Shown here: piece after piece, positions 36,756 through 50,097 of the stretch
Layout of the letters: each line of letters opens with the position of its first letter
Position numbering within the stretch: position 1 is the stretch's first letter
Assembly: GCA_028095005.1 (NCBI GenBank)
Contig: CM051462.1
Span: forward strand, 127,338,752 to 127,402,751
Direction of reading: 5' to 3'
Length of the DNA: 64,000 nt
From: Rhynchospora pubera
Lineage: Eukaryota; Streptophyta; Magnoliopsida; Poales; Cyperaceae
Notes under the pieces: generated by a model
The model's database searches: none
Seen by the model: the letters and a program-made list of their open reading frames with translations, nothing else
What the model was told of the DNA's origin: nothing
Made by a program: the position numbers and the translations under genes

Positions 36756-37958
36756 TTGATGGCTGATCGTTGTAGACAGCACAACATCCACCATGGAGGC
36801 GAAGATCAATGCATTACAAAGGTGCGAGAGCTGAGACAGCTTGTACAACAACTCCATGAGCGTGTTGCGCAATTGGAGGCTAATCAAATCCAAGACCGCC
36901 GAATGAGGCATGGCCTTTCGAGAAGCACAACTTGTGAGAATCGAGATCGCCGACCGAGGCACGGTTCTTCCACTGGTAGCAATTGTGAGAATCGAGATCG
37001 CCGACCGAGGCACGGTTCTTCCACAAGTAACACTCATGTGAATCGAGATCGCCGACCGAGGCACGATTCATCGAGCTACATCGACTTTTTTTCTCACCAC
37101 CGACAACAATTCATCTCCAGCGACAACGTTTCTCTACCACCTCACCTCCAGCAGAGAAACAACCATTTTGTTCATGTGCGGGACTCTGGAAGAAAATACG
37201 ATACATTAAATCGTGTTTCAGCTAACCCTGATGATAATGGTAAAGATGAAGAGAGCAACCCCTTCCACGACAGCAAGCCAACATTGATGTCTTGTGTTGA
37301 AGCGGCTCGACATCGACTCTACACCCAAAAGAGCACTTGTTTCCAATGGGTCATAGCTAAAAGCATTCAATTGAGAAATGATAATATCTTTCAAATTTCT
37401 GAAAGAGTTGTGCATGAAAGTATATCATTTGATTCTCCACCAATTTTTGATAAGTATCCCGATGATGAGGATGATGTGTTTATTGTGATGGATGAAACTG
37501 AGACAAAAGTGAATCTTTTTGACAGTCCAATATTCATTGATGAAGAAGTTGTTGATGACTTATCGATGCCGTCAACCTCTCCTACTGGCTTTGCAAAGAG
37601 TTCAAACTTGGAGAGTAATTCTTTGGTAACAATGACTGAATTGTTTGAGTTGGAAACTTTGCATTTAAATAACAACAAAATCATGAGTTCAGAATATAGC
37701 GATCCGTTCTTGCAATCGAGTCTCATGCCAACAAATGCAAGATATTTTACATTCTTGAACGGTTGCAATACTCAGTTTTGTGTTGTTTTTCGTCAAACAA
37801 CAGAGCTATGTGCAAGATTACCTTTTTGTGGATTGCACCACACGATTCTGGTTTCTTATGTGTTATGGTTTATCGTATGTGAGTGGCGAATGTTCTTGTT
37901 GCTTACATGGAGAAGAATTTTAAGAAATCGCAGCGGAAATGTGGTGAGCCAAGTTTGA
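36756..37958 (+). pseudogene. Chimeric retroelement frame of about 400 codons (gag-like start, pol remnants)
   Basis: The frame opens shortly after the primer-binding site. The first 45 residues form a coiled-coil-like segment (CITKVRELRQLVQQLHERVA). Next are three 17-residue tandem repeats of NRDRRPRHGSS type (51-bp unit, about 36925-37070). A later acidic stretch (PPIFDKYPDDEDDVFIVMDE; DSPIFIDEEVVDD) resembles the spacer between gag and protease in plant gypsy elements. There is no zinc knuckle, protease, RT or integrase motif. The last 60 residues are unrelated and hydrophobic, as expected after an internal deletion joint. It may still be translated, but no catalytic role is likely. Confidence 0.65.
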
Positions 37959-38143
37959 GTTTTTAATTCTTGTGGCTCGAACCAATATATTAAATTTTGA
38001 AGGCATAAAAACATGACAACCAAAACCTCTTCATGCAATTCATATGTTTCTTATTTAGTCGTTCTATTTTCAAGAGGTTTACAAAGATCGCAATAAGAAG
38101 ATAAGCTAAACTCGAGGACGAGTTTCAGCGCAGCAGAAGCGTA

Positions 38144-38487
38144 TGACACCGATCAAGAGTTTTAATTAGTCAAAAGTGAGTTAATAGTCTGTTATGATAA
38201 TTTGTGCTATCTTTGTGGTCTTCTAAGAGTTTATTTAATGTGTTTTGGTATTAGAAAAAGTGGTTGAGATATTATATTAATGTGTAGTGGGTTTTCAATG
38301 TAGTAGAATGCTATATAAGCTGAATATCATGATGTAATAAGGAGATTATTGAATTATTACGAATTTTACTTGTGAGTTGAGTTTATCTCCTCTTTTATCC
38401 ACTGTTGGGTTGAGTTCTTACTCCTCTTCTAGTGATGTATCATTACGCTTGCTAGTTTCTCTAAGTCTCCCGATCTGAACGGCGTCA
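38144..38487 (+). repeat. 3' LTR
   Basis: 344 bp, nearly identical to the 5' LTR. The differences seen are C/T in GCTGAACATC versus GCTGAATATC, and T/A in GAGATTTTTG versus GAGATTATTG. Confidence 0.93.
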
Positions 38488-41400
38488 TTTAAAATCTTCA
38501 TAGAGTCTAGAATATGATTAATATATTATTGATTCAAAAATATTGGATTATACATGGTAATTACGCATATAAAGTGCAAACAATGCAATTCGGAGGATCA
38601 TTTGAGCATTTCAATCGTTTCTTGATTCATTCTAAGTCATTTCAACTTAATAATCAACATTAAAACTCTTTATACTGTCTAGAATATGATTCACATGTTA
38701 TTAATTCAAACAAAAATGGATTATACACGGTAATTACACATATAAAGTGCAAATAATGCAATTTTAAGGTTCATTCGAGCATTTCAATCATTTATGGATT
38801 CATTCTAAGTCATTTCAACATAATAATCTACATTTAAACACTTTATACGGTTTAGAATATGATTCACATATAATTAATTCAAAACGAATGGATTATACAT
38901 GGTAATTACACATATAAAGTGGAAATAATGCAATTCTGATAATTATTTGAGCTTTTCAACCGTTTTTTGGTTCATTCTAACTCAATTCATCACAATAATC
39001 TACATTTATACTTTTTATACTGTCTCGAATATGAGTTATATGTTATTTATTCAAAAAGATTAGATTGTACATGGTAATTACGCAAATAAAGTTATAATAA
39101 TGCAATTCTTAGCATCATTTCAGCATATCCATTGTTTCTGAATTTATTCTAAATCATTTCATCACAATAATCTACATTTAAACTCTTTATACTTTCTAGA
39201 ATATGATTCATATGTTAGTTTTTTAAAAAGATGGTATTATACATGGTAATTACGCATATAAAATGCAAATAATGCAATTCTGAGCATCATTTGAGCATTT
39301 CAATCATTTCTGGATTCATTCTACGTTATTTCATCACAAGAATGTACATTTAAACTCTTTCTACTGTCAAGAATATGATTCATATGTTATTTATTAAAAA
39401 ATATTAGAATATACATGGTAATTATGCATATAATTTAATACTGAGTTTCATTTGAGCATTTCAATCGTCTCTGGGTTCATTCTAAGTCATTTTCTCACAA
39501 TAATCAACATATAAACTCTTTATACTATCCAGAATATGATTTACATGTTATTATTAAAAATATTGGAATATACATTGTAATTATGGATATAAAGTGATAA
39601 TAATGTAATTCTAAGCATCGTTTGAGCTTTTCAATCGTTTCTGCATTCATTGTAAGTCATTTTATCACAATAATCTTCATATAAACTCTGTATAATGTTT
39701 AGAATGTGATTCATATGTTATTTAATCAAAAAGATTAGATTATACATGGTAATTACGCATATAAAGTTCTAATAGTGCAATTCTTACCATCATTTGAGCA
39801 TATCAATCGTTTCTGGATTTATTCTAAGTCATTTCATCACAATAATCTACATTTAAACTCTTTATACACTCTAGAATTTGATTCATGTGTTAGTTATTCA
39901 AAAAGATTGATTATACATGGTAATTACGCATATACTGTGCGAATAATGCAATTCTGAGAATTATTTGAGAATTTCAACCGTTTCTATGTTCGTTATATGT
40001 CATTTCATCACAACAATCTATATTTATAATTTTTCAAGAGACTAGAATAAGATTAATATGTTATTTATTCAAAAAGATTGGATTATACTTGGTAATTACG
40101 CATATAAAGTGCAAATAATGCAATTCGGAGGATCATTTGAGCATTTCAATCGTTTCTGGATTCATTCTAAGTCATTTTAACAAAATAATCTACATTTAAT
40201 CTCATTATACTGTGTAGAATATGATTCACATTTTATTAATTCAGAAAGAATGGATTATACATGGTAATTACACATATAAAGTGCAAATAATGCAATTCTG
40301 AAAATCATTTTAGCTTTTCAATCGTTTCTGTGTTCATTCTAAGTTATTTCATCACAACAATCTACATTTAAAATATTTATACTGTCTTGAAAATGATTCA
40401 TAAGTTATTTATTTAAAATGATTGGATTTTACATGCTAATTACGCATATAAAGTGCAAATAATGCAATTCTGATTATTATTTGAGTAATTCAATCATTTT
40501 TGGATTCATTCTAAGTCATTTCGTCACAATAATCGACATTTAAGCTCTTAATTCTGGCTAGAATATATGTTATTTATTCAAAAAAGATTAGATTATACAT
40601 GGCAAACATAATGTGCAAATAATGCAATTCTGAGCATCATTTGAGCATTTCAATCGTTTCTCAATTCATTCTTAGTCATTTCATCACAATAATCTACATT
40701 TAAATTCTTTAAAATATTTGAAACATGATTCATATGTTATTTAATAAAAAAGATTCCATTTTACATGCTAATTAAACATACAAAGTGCTAACAATGCAAT
40801 TATTTCCATCATTTGAGCATTTCAATAGTTTCTGGATTAATTCTTGATCTTTTAATCACAATAATCTACATTTAAGCTCTTTATACTGTTTAGAAAATGA
40901 TTAATGTGTTAGTTATTCAAAAAGATTGGATTATACATGGTAATTACGCATAGAATGTGCGAAAAATGCAATTCTGAGAATTATTTCAGCATTTCAACCG
41001 TTTCTATGTTCATTCTAAGTCATTTCTTCAAAATAATCTATATTTGTAATTTTTATAGAGTCTAGAATAAGATTAATATTTATTTATTCAAAACGATTGG
41101 ATTATAGTAACTACGCATATAAAGTGCAAATAATGCAATTCAGAGGATTATTTGAGCATTTCAAAAGATTCTGGATTCATTATAAGTCATTTAAACATAA
41201 TAATCTACATTTAAATTCTTTATACTGTCTAGAATATGATTCACATTTTATTAATTCAGAATGAATGGATTATACATGGTAATTACACAAATGAAGTGCA
41301 AATAATGCAATTCTGAGAATCATTTGAGCTTTTCAATCATTTCTGAGTTAATTCTAAGTTATTTCATCACAACAATTTACATTTAAAATCTTTATACTGT

Positions 41401-43921
41401 CTCGAATATGTTTCATAAGTATTTATTTAAAATGATTGGATTATTACTTGATAATTACGCATATAAAGTGCGAATAATGAAATTCTGACAATCATTTGAG
41501 CATTTTAATCGTTTTCGGATTCAATATACTTTTAAACACAATAATCTACATTTAAACACTTTATACTGTCTAAAATTTGATTCATATGTAATTTATTTAA
41601 AAAGATTTGATTATACATGGTAATTACGCATATAAAGTTCTAATAATGCAATTCTGAGCATCATTTGAGCATTTCAATTCTTTCTGGATTCATTTTAAGT
41701 AATATTATAACAGTAATCTGTATTTAAACTCTTTATACTGTCTACAAAATGATTCATATGCTAGTTACTCAAAAAGATTTGATTGTACATGGTAATTAGG
41801 CATATAAAAGTTCAAATAATTCAATTCTTAAAATCATTTGTGCATTTTTATCGTTTCTGGATTCAAACTAAGTCATTTCATCACAATAATCTACATTTAC
41901 ACTCTTTCTACTTTCAAGTATATGATTCATATGGATTTTATTCAAAAAGATTGGATTATACATGATAATTATGCATATAAAGTGCGAATAAATGCAATTC
42001 TGAGCATCATTCGAGTATTTCAATCGTTTCTGGATTCATTCTAAGTCATTTCGGCATAATAATCTACATTTAAACTATTTATACTGTCTAGAATATGATT
42101 CATATGTTATTAATTCTGAAATAATGGATTATACATGGTAATTACACATATAAAGTGTCAATAATGAAATTCTGAGAATCATTTGAGCTTTTCAATCGTT
42201 CCAGGGTTCATTCTAAGTTATTTCATCACAATAAATCTACATTTAAACTCAATATACTCTCTTGAATATGATTCATAAGTTATTTATTCAAAAATATTTT
42301 ATTATAAATGTTAATTATGCATATGAAATGCGAAAAATGCAATTCAGAGCAACATTTGAGCATTTCAATCGTTTCTGGATTCATTCCAAGTAATTTCATC
42401 ACAATAATCTGCATTAAACTCTTTATACTGTCTAAAATATTATTCATATGTTCTTTATTAAAAAAAATTGATTATACATGGTAATTACGCGTATAAAGTG
42501 CAAATAATGCAATTCTGAGCATCATTTGAGCATTTCAATCGTTTTTATATTCATTTGAAGTCATTACATTACTATAATCAACATTTAAACTCTTTATACT
42601 GTCAAGAATATGATTCAAATGTTATTTATTCAAAAAGATTGGATTGTACATGGCAATTACACATATAAAATGTAAATAATGCAATTCTGAGAATTATTTG
42701 AGCTTTTCAACCATTTCTATGGTCATTTTAAGTCATTTCGTCGCAAAAATCTATATTTGAGCAATTCAATCGTTTCTTGATTCATTCTAATTCATTTCAA
42801 CATAATAATCTACATTTAACCTCTTTATACTGTCTAGAATATGATTCACACGTTATTAATTCTGAAATAATGGATTAACATGGTAGTTACACTTATAAAT
42901 TGCAAATAATGCAATTCTGAGAATAATTTGAGTTTTTCAATATTTTTTGGGTGAGTTCTAAGTTTTTTCATCACAATAATCTACATTTAAACTCTTTATA
43001 TTGTCTTTAATGTGATTCATAAATTATTTATTCAATATGATTGGATTATACATGATAAATACACATAAAAATTGGGAATAATGCAATTCTGAGCATCATT
43101 TGTGCATTTCAATCGTTTCTGGATGTATTCTATGTCATTTAATCACAATAATGTACATTTGAACTCTTTATACTGTCTAGAATATGATTAATATGTTATT
43201 TATTCAAAAAGAATTGATTATACATGGTAATTACTCATATAAAGTACGAATAATGCAATTTTAAGCATAATTTGAGTATCTCAATTGTTTCTAGATTCAT
43301 TCTAAGTAATTTCATCTCAACAATCTGCATTTAAACTCTTTATACTGTGTAGAATATGATCCATATGTAAGTTATTAAAAACGATTGGATGATACAAGGT
43401 AATTACACATATAAAATGCGAATAATGAAATTCTGAGCATCATTTGAGCATTTCAATCATTTCTGGATTCATTCTAAGTCATTTCATCACAATAATCTAC
43501 ATTTACACTCTTTCTACTGTATACGATTCATATTTTATTTATTCAAAAAGATTGTATTATGCATGGTAATTACGCATATAAAATGCGAATAATGCAATTC
43601 TGAGCATCATTTGAGCATTTCGATCATTTCTGGATTCATTCTACATTTTTTCATGACAGTAATGTACATTTAAACTCTTTCTACTGTCAAGAATATGATT
43701 CATTTGTTATTTATTAAAAAAGAATAGATTATACATGGTAATTACGCATACAAAACGCAAATAATGCAATACTGAGTTTCATTTGAGCATTTCAATCATC
43801 TCTGTGTTTATTCTAAGTCATTTTCTCACAATAATCAACATATAAACTCTTTATACTCTCCAAAATATGATTCAAATGTTATTTATTCAAAAAGATTGGA
43901 ATATACATCTCAATTATGGAT

Positions 43922-44399
43922 TGGTTATCCATTAAGCGGAGGAGATAGCATTATTAAGAAGCAAAAAGGTTATGCTCCCTTTTCTAATTAAATGCCAACT
44001 TTTCTAATTAAATGCCGTCACTGTATGGATAAGGTTAACTCTTAGTGTCCAAAGGGCTATTACTTTCTAATAAATAGGTAGAGCCAAAGAATATGAACTA
44101 TACAAGTTCACAAAATCTTTTGATGATGATTATCAATGGAAAAATAAGCTCCGGCGTATAGAGAGGACCTCACCGTTCGAGGCGTAACCATAGAAACGAT
44201 GGAACCCACTATTTTGTTGTTTAATATAGAATTCTTTATCTTTATGGAAAGGTCAAATAAGGAAAAAGCAAGAATCGTGCTATTTTTTTTTTTAAATCCA
44301 TGGACCGGCCAATCAATTCTATTCTATCAAAAAAGCCTTCCAATGGATCAAATAGAAGTGGAAAAAAACAGAAGAAAAAGGAATGAAGGCAGGAATAGT
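43922..44399. other. Non-satellite insertion, probably organelle-derived
   Basis: Satellite is interrupted after AATTATGGAT and resumes at AAAATAATGCAATTC. The 0.48-kb insert has a different composition and words that I associate with plastid non-coding or intron sequence (CTCCGGCGTATAGAGAGGAC, ACCATAGAAACGATGGAACC). The exact source region could not be named. A 76-codon frame (44199-44429) shows no family. A nuclear plastid DNA insertion is the best reading; a mitochondrial source is possible. Confidence 0.45.
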
Positions 44400-46681
44400 G
44401 AAAATAATGCAATTCTAAGCATCGTTTGAGCTTTAAAATCATTTCTGGATTCATTCTAAGTCATTTCATCAGAATAATCTACATTTAAACTCAGTATACT
44501 GTTTAGAATATGATTCATATATTATTTAATAAAAAATATTAGATTATACATGGTAATTACGCATATAAAGTGCTAATAATGCAATTTTTACCATCATTTG
44601 AGCATATCAATCGTTTCTGGATTTATTCTAAGTCATTTTATCACAATAATCTACATTTAAACTCTTTATACTCTCTAGAATTTGATTCATGTGTTAGTTA
44701 TTCAAAAAGATTGGATTATACATGATAATTTCGCATATACTGTGTGAATAATGCAATTCTGAGAATTATTTGAGAATTCAAGCATTTCTATGTTCATTCT
44801 AAGTCATTTCATCAAAATAATCTATATTTATATTTAAAATCTTTAAACTGTCTTGAATATGATTCATAAGTTATTTATTTAAAATGATTGGATTATTACT
44901 TAATAATTGCGCATATAAAGTGCGAATAATGCAATTCAGAGAATCATTTGAGCATTTCAATCATTTCCGGATTCAATATAAGTCATTTAATCACACTAAT
45001 CTACATTTAAACTCATTATACTGTCTAGAATATGATTGTAATTTATTCAAAAAGATTGGATTATACATGGTAATTACGCATATAAAGTGCGAATAATGCA
45101 ATTCTGAGCATCAGTTGAGCATTTCAATCCTTTCTAGATTCATTCTAAGTAATTTCATCACGATAATCTGTATTTAAACTCTTTATACTGTCTAGAATAT
45201 GATTCATATCCCAGTTATTCAAAAAGATTGGTAATTGCGCTTATAAACGGTAATTGTGCTTATAAAAGTGCGAATAATTCAATTCTGAGAATCATTTGTG
45301 CATTTCTATTGTTTCTGGATTCAAACTAAGTCATTTCATCACAATAATCTACATTTGCACTATTCTACTGTCAATAATATGATTCATATGTTTTTTATTC
45401 AAACACATTGGATTATACATGGTAATTACACATGTAAAGTGCGAATAATGCAATTCTGAGCACCATTTGAGTATTTCAATCATTTCTGGATTCATTCAAA
45501 GTCATGTCGACAAAATAATCTACATTTAAACTATTTATACTGTCTAGAATATGATTCACACGTTATTAATTCAGAAAGAATGGATTATACATGGTAATTA
45601 CACATATAAAGTGCCAATAATGAAATTCTGAGAATCATTTGAGCTTTTCAATTGTTTCTTGTTTCATTCTCAGTTATTTCATCACAAATAATCTACATTT
45701 AAACTCAATATAGTGTCTTGAATATGATTCACAAGTTATTTATTCAAAAATATTTTATTATACATGGTAATTACGCATATAAAGTGCGAATAATGCAATT
45801 CAGAACATCATTTGAGCATTTCAATTGTTTCTGGATTCATTCTAAGTAATTTCATCACAATAACCTGCATTTAAACTCTTTATACTGTCTAAAATATTAT
45901 TCATAATTTATTTATTCAAAAAAATTGGATTATACATGGTATTATGCATATAAAAATTCGAATAATTCAATTCTGAGAATCATTTGTGCATTTCTATCGT
46001 TTTTGGATTCAAACTAAGTCATTTCATCACAGTAATCTATATTTACACTCTTTCTACTGTCAAGAATATGATTCACAAGTTGTTATTTATTCAAAAAGAT
46101 TGGATTTTACATGGCTATTACGCATATAAATTGTAAATAATGTAATTCTGAGAATTATTTGAGCATTTGAGACGTTTCTATGTTCGTTTTAAGATTAATA
46201 TTTAAGTCATTTCATCACAAAAATCTATATTTAAAATTTTTATAGAGTCTAGAATAAGATTAATTTGTTATTTATTCAAAATTATTGGATTATATACGGT
46301 AATTACGCATATAAAGTGCAAACAATGCAATTTGGAGGATCATTTGAGCATTTCAATCGTTTTTGGATTCATTCTAATTCATTTCAACATAATAATCTAC
46401 ATTTAAGCTCTTTATACTGTCTAGAATATGATTCACATGTTATTGATTCAGAAATAATGGATTATACCATGGTAGTTACACTTATAAAGTGCAAATAAGC
46501 AATTATGAAAATCATTTGAGCTTTTCAATCGTTTCTGGGTTCTTTCTTAAGGTATTTCATCACAATTATCTACATTTAAACTCTTTATATTGTCTTGAAT
46601 ATGGTTAATAAGTTATTTATTCAACATGATTGGATTATAAATGATAAATACACATAAAAAGCGGGAATAATGCAATTCTGA

Positions 46682-46765
46682 GCATCATTTGAGTATTTTA
46701 ATCGTTTCTGGATACATTCTACGTCATTTGAGTATTTTAATCGTTTCTGGATACATTCTACGTCA
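46682..46765. repeat. Recent 41-bp partial-monomer duplication in the satellite
   Basis: The words TTTGAGTATTTTAATCGTTT and CTGGATACATTCTACGTCA occur twice in immediate succession, identical by eye, lengthening one monomer by about 41 bp. Confidence 0.8.
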
Positions 46766-49700
46766 TTTAATCACAATAATCTACATTTATACTCTTTATA
46801 TTGTCTAGAATATAATTCATATGTTATTTATTAAAAAATATTGGATTATACATGATAATTACTCATATAAAGTACGAATAATGCAATTTTAAACATCATT
46901 TAAGCATTTCAATTGTTTCTGGATTCATTATAAGTAATTTCATCGCAATAATCTGCATTTAAACTCTTTATACTGTGTAAAATTTGATCCAAATGTCAGT
47001 TATTAAAAAAGATTGGATTATACAAGGTAATTATACACATATAAAGTGCGAATAATGCAATTCTGAGCATCATTTGAGCATTTGAATCATTTCTGGATTC
47101 ATTCTAAGTTATTTCATCACAATAATCTACATTTACACTCTTTCTACTGTTAAGAATACGATTCTTATATTATTTATTCTAAATGATTGGATTATACATG
47201 GCAATTACGCATATAAAGTGCGAATATTGCATCTCATCATCGTTTGAGAATTTCAATCGTTTCTGCATTCATTCCAAGTAATTTCATCACAATAATCTGC
47301 ATTTAAACTCTTAATAAATTCTATAATATGATTCATATGCTAGCTATTCAAAAAGATGGGATTATACATGGTAATTACACATATAAAATGCGTATAATGC
47401 AATTCTGAGAACCATTTGAGCATTTACATCATTTCCGGATTCAATATTTGTCATTTAATCACAATAATCTGCATTTAAAATCTTTATACTGTCTAGAATA
47501 TGATTCATATCAAATTTATTCAAAAATATTGGATTATTCATGCTAATTACGCATATAAAAGTTCGAATAATTCAATTCTGAGAATCATTTGTGCATTTCT
47601 ATCATTTTTGGATTCAAACTAAGTCATTTCATCACAATAATCTACATTTACACTCTTTATGCTGTCGAGAATATGATTCATATATTTTTTATTAAAAAAA
47701 TATGGGATTATACATGGTAATTACGCATGTAAAGTGCGAATAATGCAATTCTGAGCATCATTTGAGCATTTCAATCGTTTCTGGATTCATTCTAAGTCAT
47801 TTCGACAAAATAATCCACATTTAAACTATTTATACTGTCTAGAATATGATTATCATGTTATTAATTCAGAAAGAAAGGATTATACATGGTAATTACACAT
47901 ATAAATTGCCAATAATGAAATTCTGAGAATCGTTTGAGCTTTTCAATCGTTTCTGGATTCATTCTAAGTTATTTCATCACAATAATCTACATTTAAGCTC
48001 AATATACTGTTTTGAATAAGATTCATAAGTTATTTATTCAAAAAGATTTTATTATACATGGTAATTACGCATATAAAGTGCGAATAATGCAATTCAGAGC
48101 ATCATTTGACCATTTCAATCTTTTCTGGATTCATTCTAAGCAATTTCATCACACTAATCTGCATTTAAACTCTTTATACTGTCTAAAATATTATTCATAT
48201 TTTATTTATTCAAAAAAATTAGATTATATATGGTAATTATGCATATAAAGTGCAAATAATGCAATTCTGAGCATCATTTGAGCATTTCAATCGTTTTTAT
48301 ATTCATTTTAAGTCATTACATACCTATAATCAACATTTAAACTCTTTATACTGTCAAAAATATGATTCACATGTTATTTATTCAGAAAGATTGGATTGTT
48401 GATGGCAATTACGCATATAAAATGTAAATAATGCAATTCTGAGAATTATTTGAGTATTTCAACCGTTTCATCATAATAATCTATATTTAAATTTTTTATA
48501 GAGTCTAGAATAAGATTAATATGTTATTTATTCAAAAATATAGGATTATATATTGTAATTACGCATATAAAGTGCAAACAATGCAATTTGTAGGATCATT
48601 TGAGCATTTCAATCGTTTATGGATTCGTTCTAATTCATTTCGACAAAATAATCTACATTTAAGTTCTTTATACTGTCTAGAATATGATTCACACGTCATT
48701 AATTCAGAAATAATAGATTATACATGGTAGTTACACTTATAAAGTGCAAATAATGCAATTCTGAGAATCATTTGAACTTTTTAATCGATTCTGGGTTCGT
48801 TCTAAGTTATTTCATCACAATAATCCACATTTAAACTCTTTATATTGTCTTGAATATGATTCATAGGTTATTTATTCAACATGATTGGATTATACATGAT
48901 AAATACACATAAAAAGTGGGAATAATGCAATTTTGAGCATCATTTGAGCATTTCAATCATTTCTGGATTCATTCTAAGTTTCATCACAATAATCTGCATT
49001 TAAACTCTTTATATTGTCTATAATATGATTCATATGCTAGTTATTCAAAAATATTGGATTAAAGAAAGGTAATTACGCATATAAAATGCGAATAATGCAA
49101 TTCTCAGAATCATTTGAGAATTTCAATCGTTTTTTGATTCATTCTATGTCATTTCATCGCCATAATCTTCATTTAAACTCTTTATAATATCTAGAATATG
49201 ATTTATATGTTATTTATTCAAGAAGATTGCATTATACAGTGTAATTACTCATATAAAGTGCAAATAATGCAATTCTGAACATCATTTGAGCATTTCAATC
49301 ATTTCTTGATTCATTCTAAGTAATTTCATCGCAATAATCTGCATTTAAACTCTTTTACATTGTCTAGAATATGATTTGTGTGCTAGTTGTTCAAAAAGAT
49401 TGGATTAAAAAAAAGAATAATTACGTATATAAAATGCGAATAATGCAATTCTAAGCATCATTTGAACATTTCAATCATTTTGGATTCATTCTATGTCGTT
49501 TCATCACAATAATCTACATTTAAACTCTTTATAATGTCTAGAATATGATTCATATGTTATTTATTCAAGAAGATTGAAATATACTTGGTTATTACGCATA
49601 TAAATTGCAAATAATGTAATTATGAGCATTATTTGAGCATTTCAATCGTTTCTGGATTCATTCTAAGTAATTTCATCACAATAATCTGCATTTAAACTCT

Positions 49701-50097
49701 TTATACTGTCTAGAATATGATTCATATGTTATTTATTCAAGAAGATTGAATTATACAGTGTAATTACGAATGTAAAGTGCTAATAATGCAATTATTTGTA
49801 TCATTTGAGCATTTTAATCGTTTTTGGATTCATTCTAAGTTATTTCATCACAATAATCTCCATTTAAACTCTTTATACTGTCTTGAATATGATTCATATG
49901 TTATTTATTCAAAAAGATTAGATTATACATGATAAAATTACGCATATAATGTGCAAATAATACAATTCCGAGCATAATTTGAGCATTTCAATCGTTTCTG
50001 GATTCATTCTAAGTCATTTCATGCCAATAATCTACATTTAAACTCTTTATATTGTCTAGAATATGATTCATATGTTATTTATTCTAAAATATTGGAT

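Larger units (their letters stand above)
36388..38487 (+). mobile_element. Non-autonomous LTR retrotransposon (internally deleted Ty3/gypsy-type), young
   Basis: Two 344-bp LTRs (36388-36731 and 38144-38487), each TGACACC to GGCGTCA, differ at only two positions by eye. The 5-bp target duplication TTTAA lies at 36383-36387 and 38488-38492. A primer-binding site TGGTATCAGAGC (36734-36745), complementary to initiator-methionine tRNA, sits two bases after the 5' LTR. The 1.4-kb interior has a gag-like start and a fragment near the 3' LTR reading KLNSRTSF, which resembles the C-terminus of plant gypsy polyproteins. RT, integrase and protease are absent. It is inserted in the satellite. Confidence 0.93.
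31665..50097. repeat. Large block of about 172-bp satellite monomers, head to tail
   Basis: A monomer built of the ordered words TTGAGCATTTCAATCG, TTCATTCTAAGTCATTTCATC, ACAATAATCTACATTTAAAC, TCTTTATACTGTCTAGAATA, TGATTCATATGTTATTTATT, CAAAAAGATTGGATTATACA, TGGTAATTACGCATATAAAG and TGCAAATAATGCAATTCTGA repeats in one orientation across about 18.4 kb. For example, successive GAGCATTT anchors at 49635, 49807 and 49981 are 172 and 174 bp apart. About 90 monomers remain after removing insertions. Monomers are visibly diverged from each other. Unit lengths near 170 bp are typical of plant centromeric and heterochromatic satellites. Short open frames inside (60-77 codons) are translations of the monomer. 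Confidence 0.95.

Noticed and set aside
31665..50097. Many 60-77-codon frames such as NNLHLNSLYCLEYDS
   Set aside because: They are the satellite monomer translated; the same peptide recurs with each period and carries no independent signal.
31665..50097. CRISPR-like array of regular repeats
   Set aside because: There are no short palindromic repeats with unique spacers; the whole monomer repeats, and the context is a plant nuclear genome.
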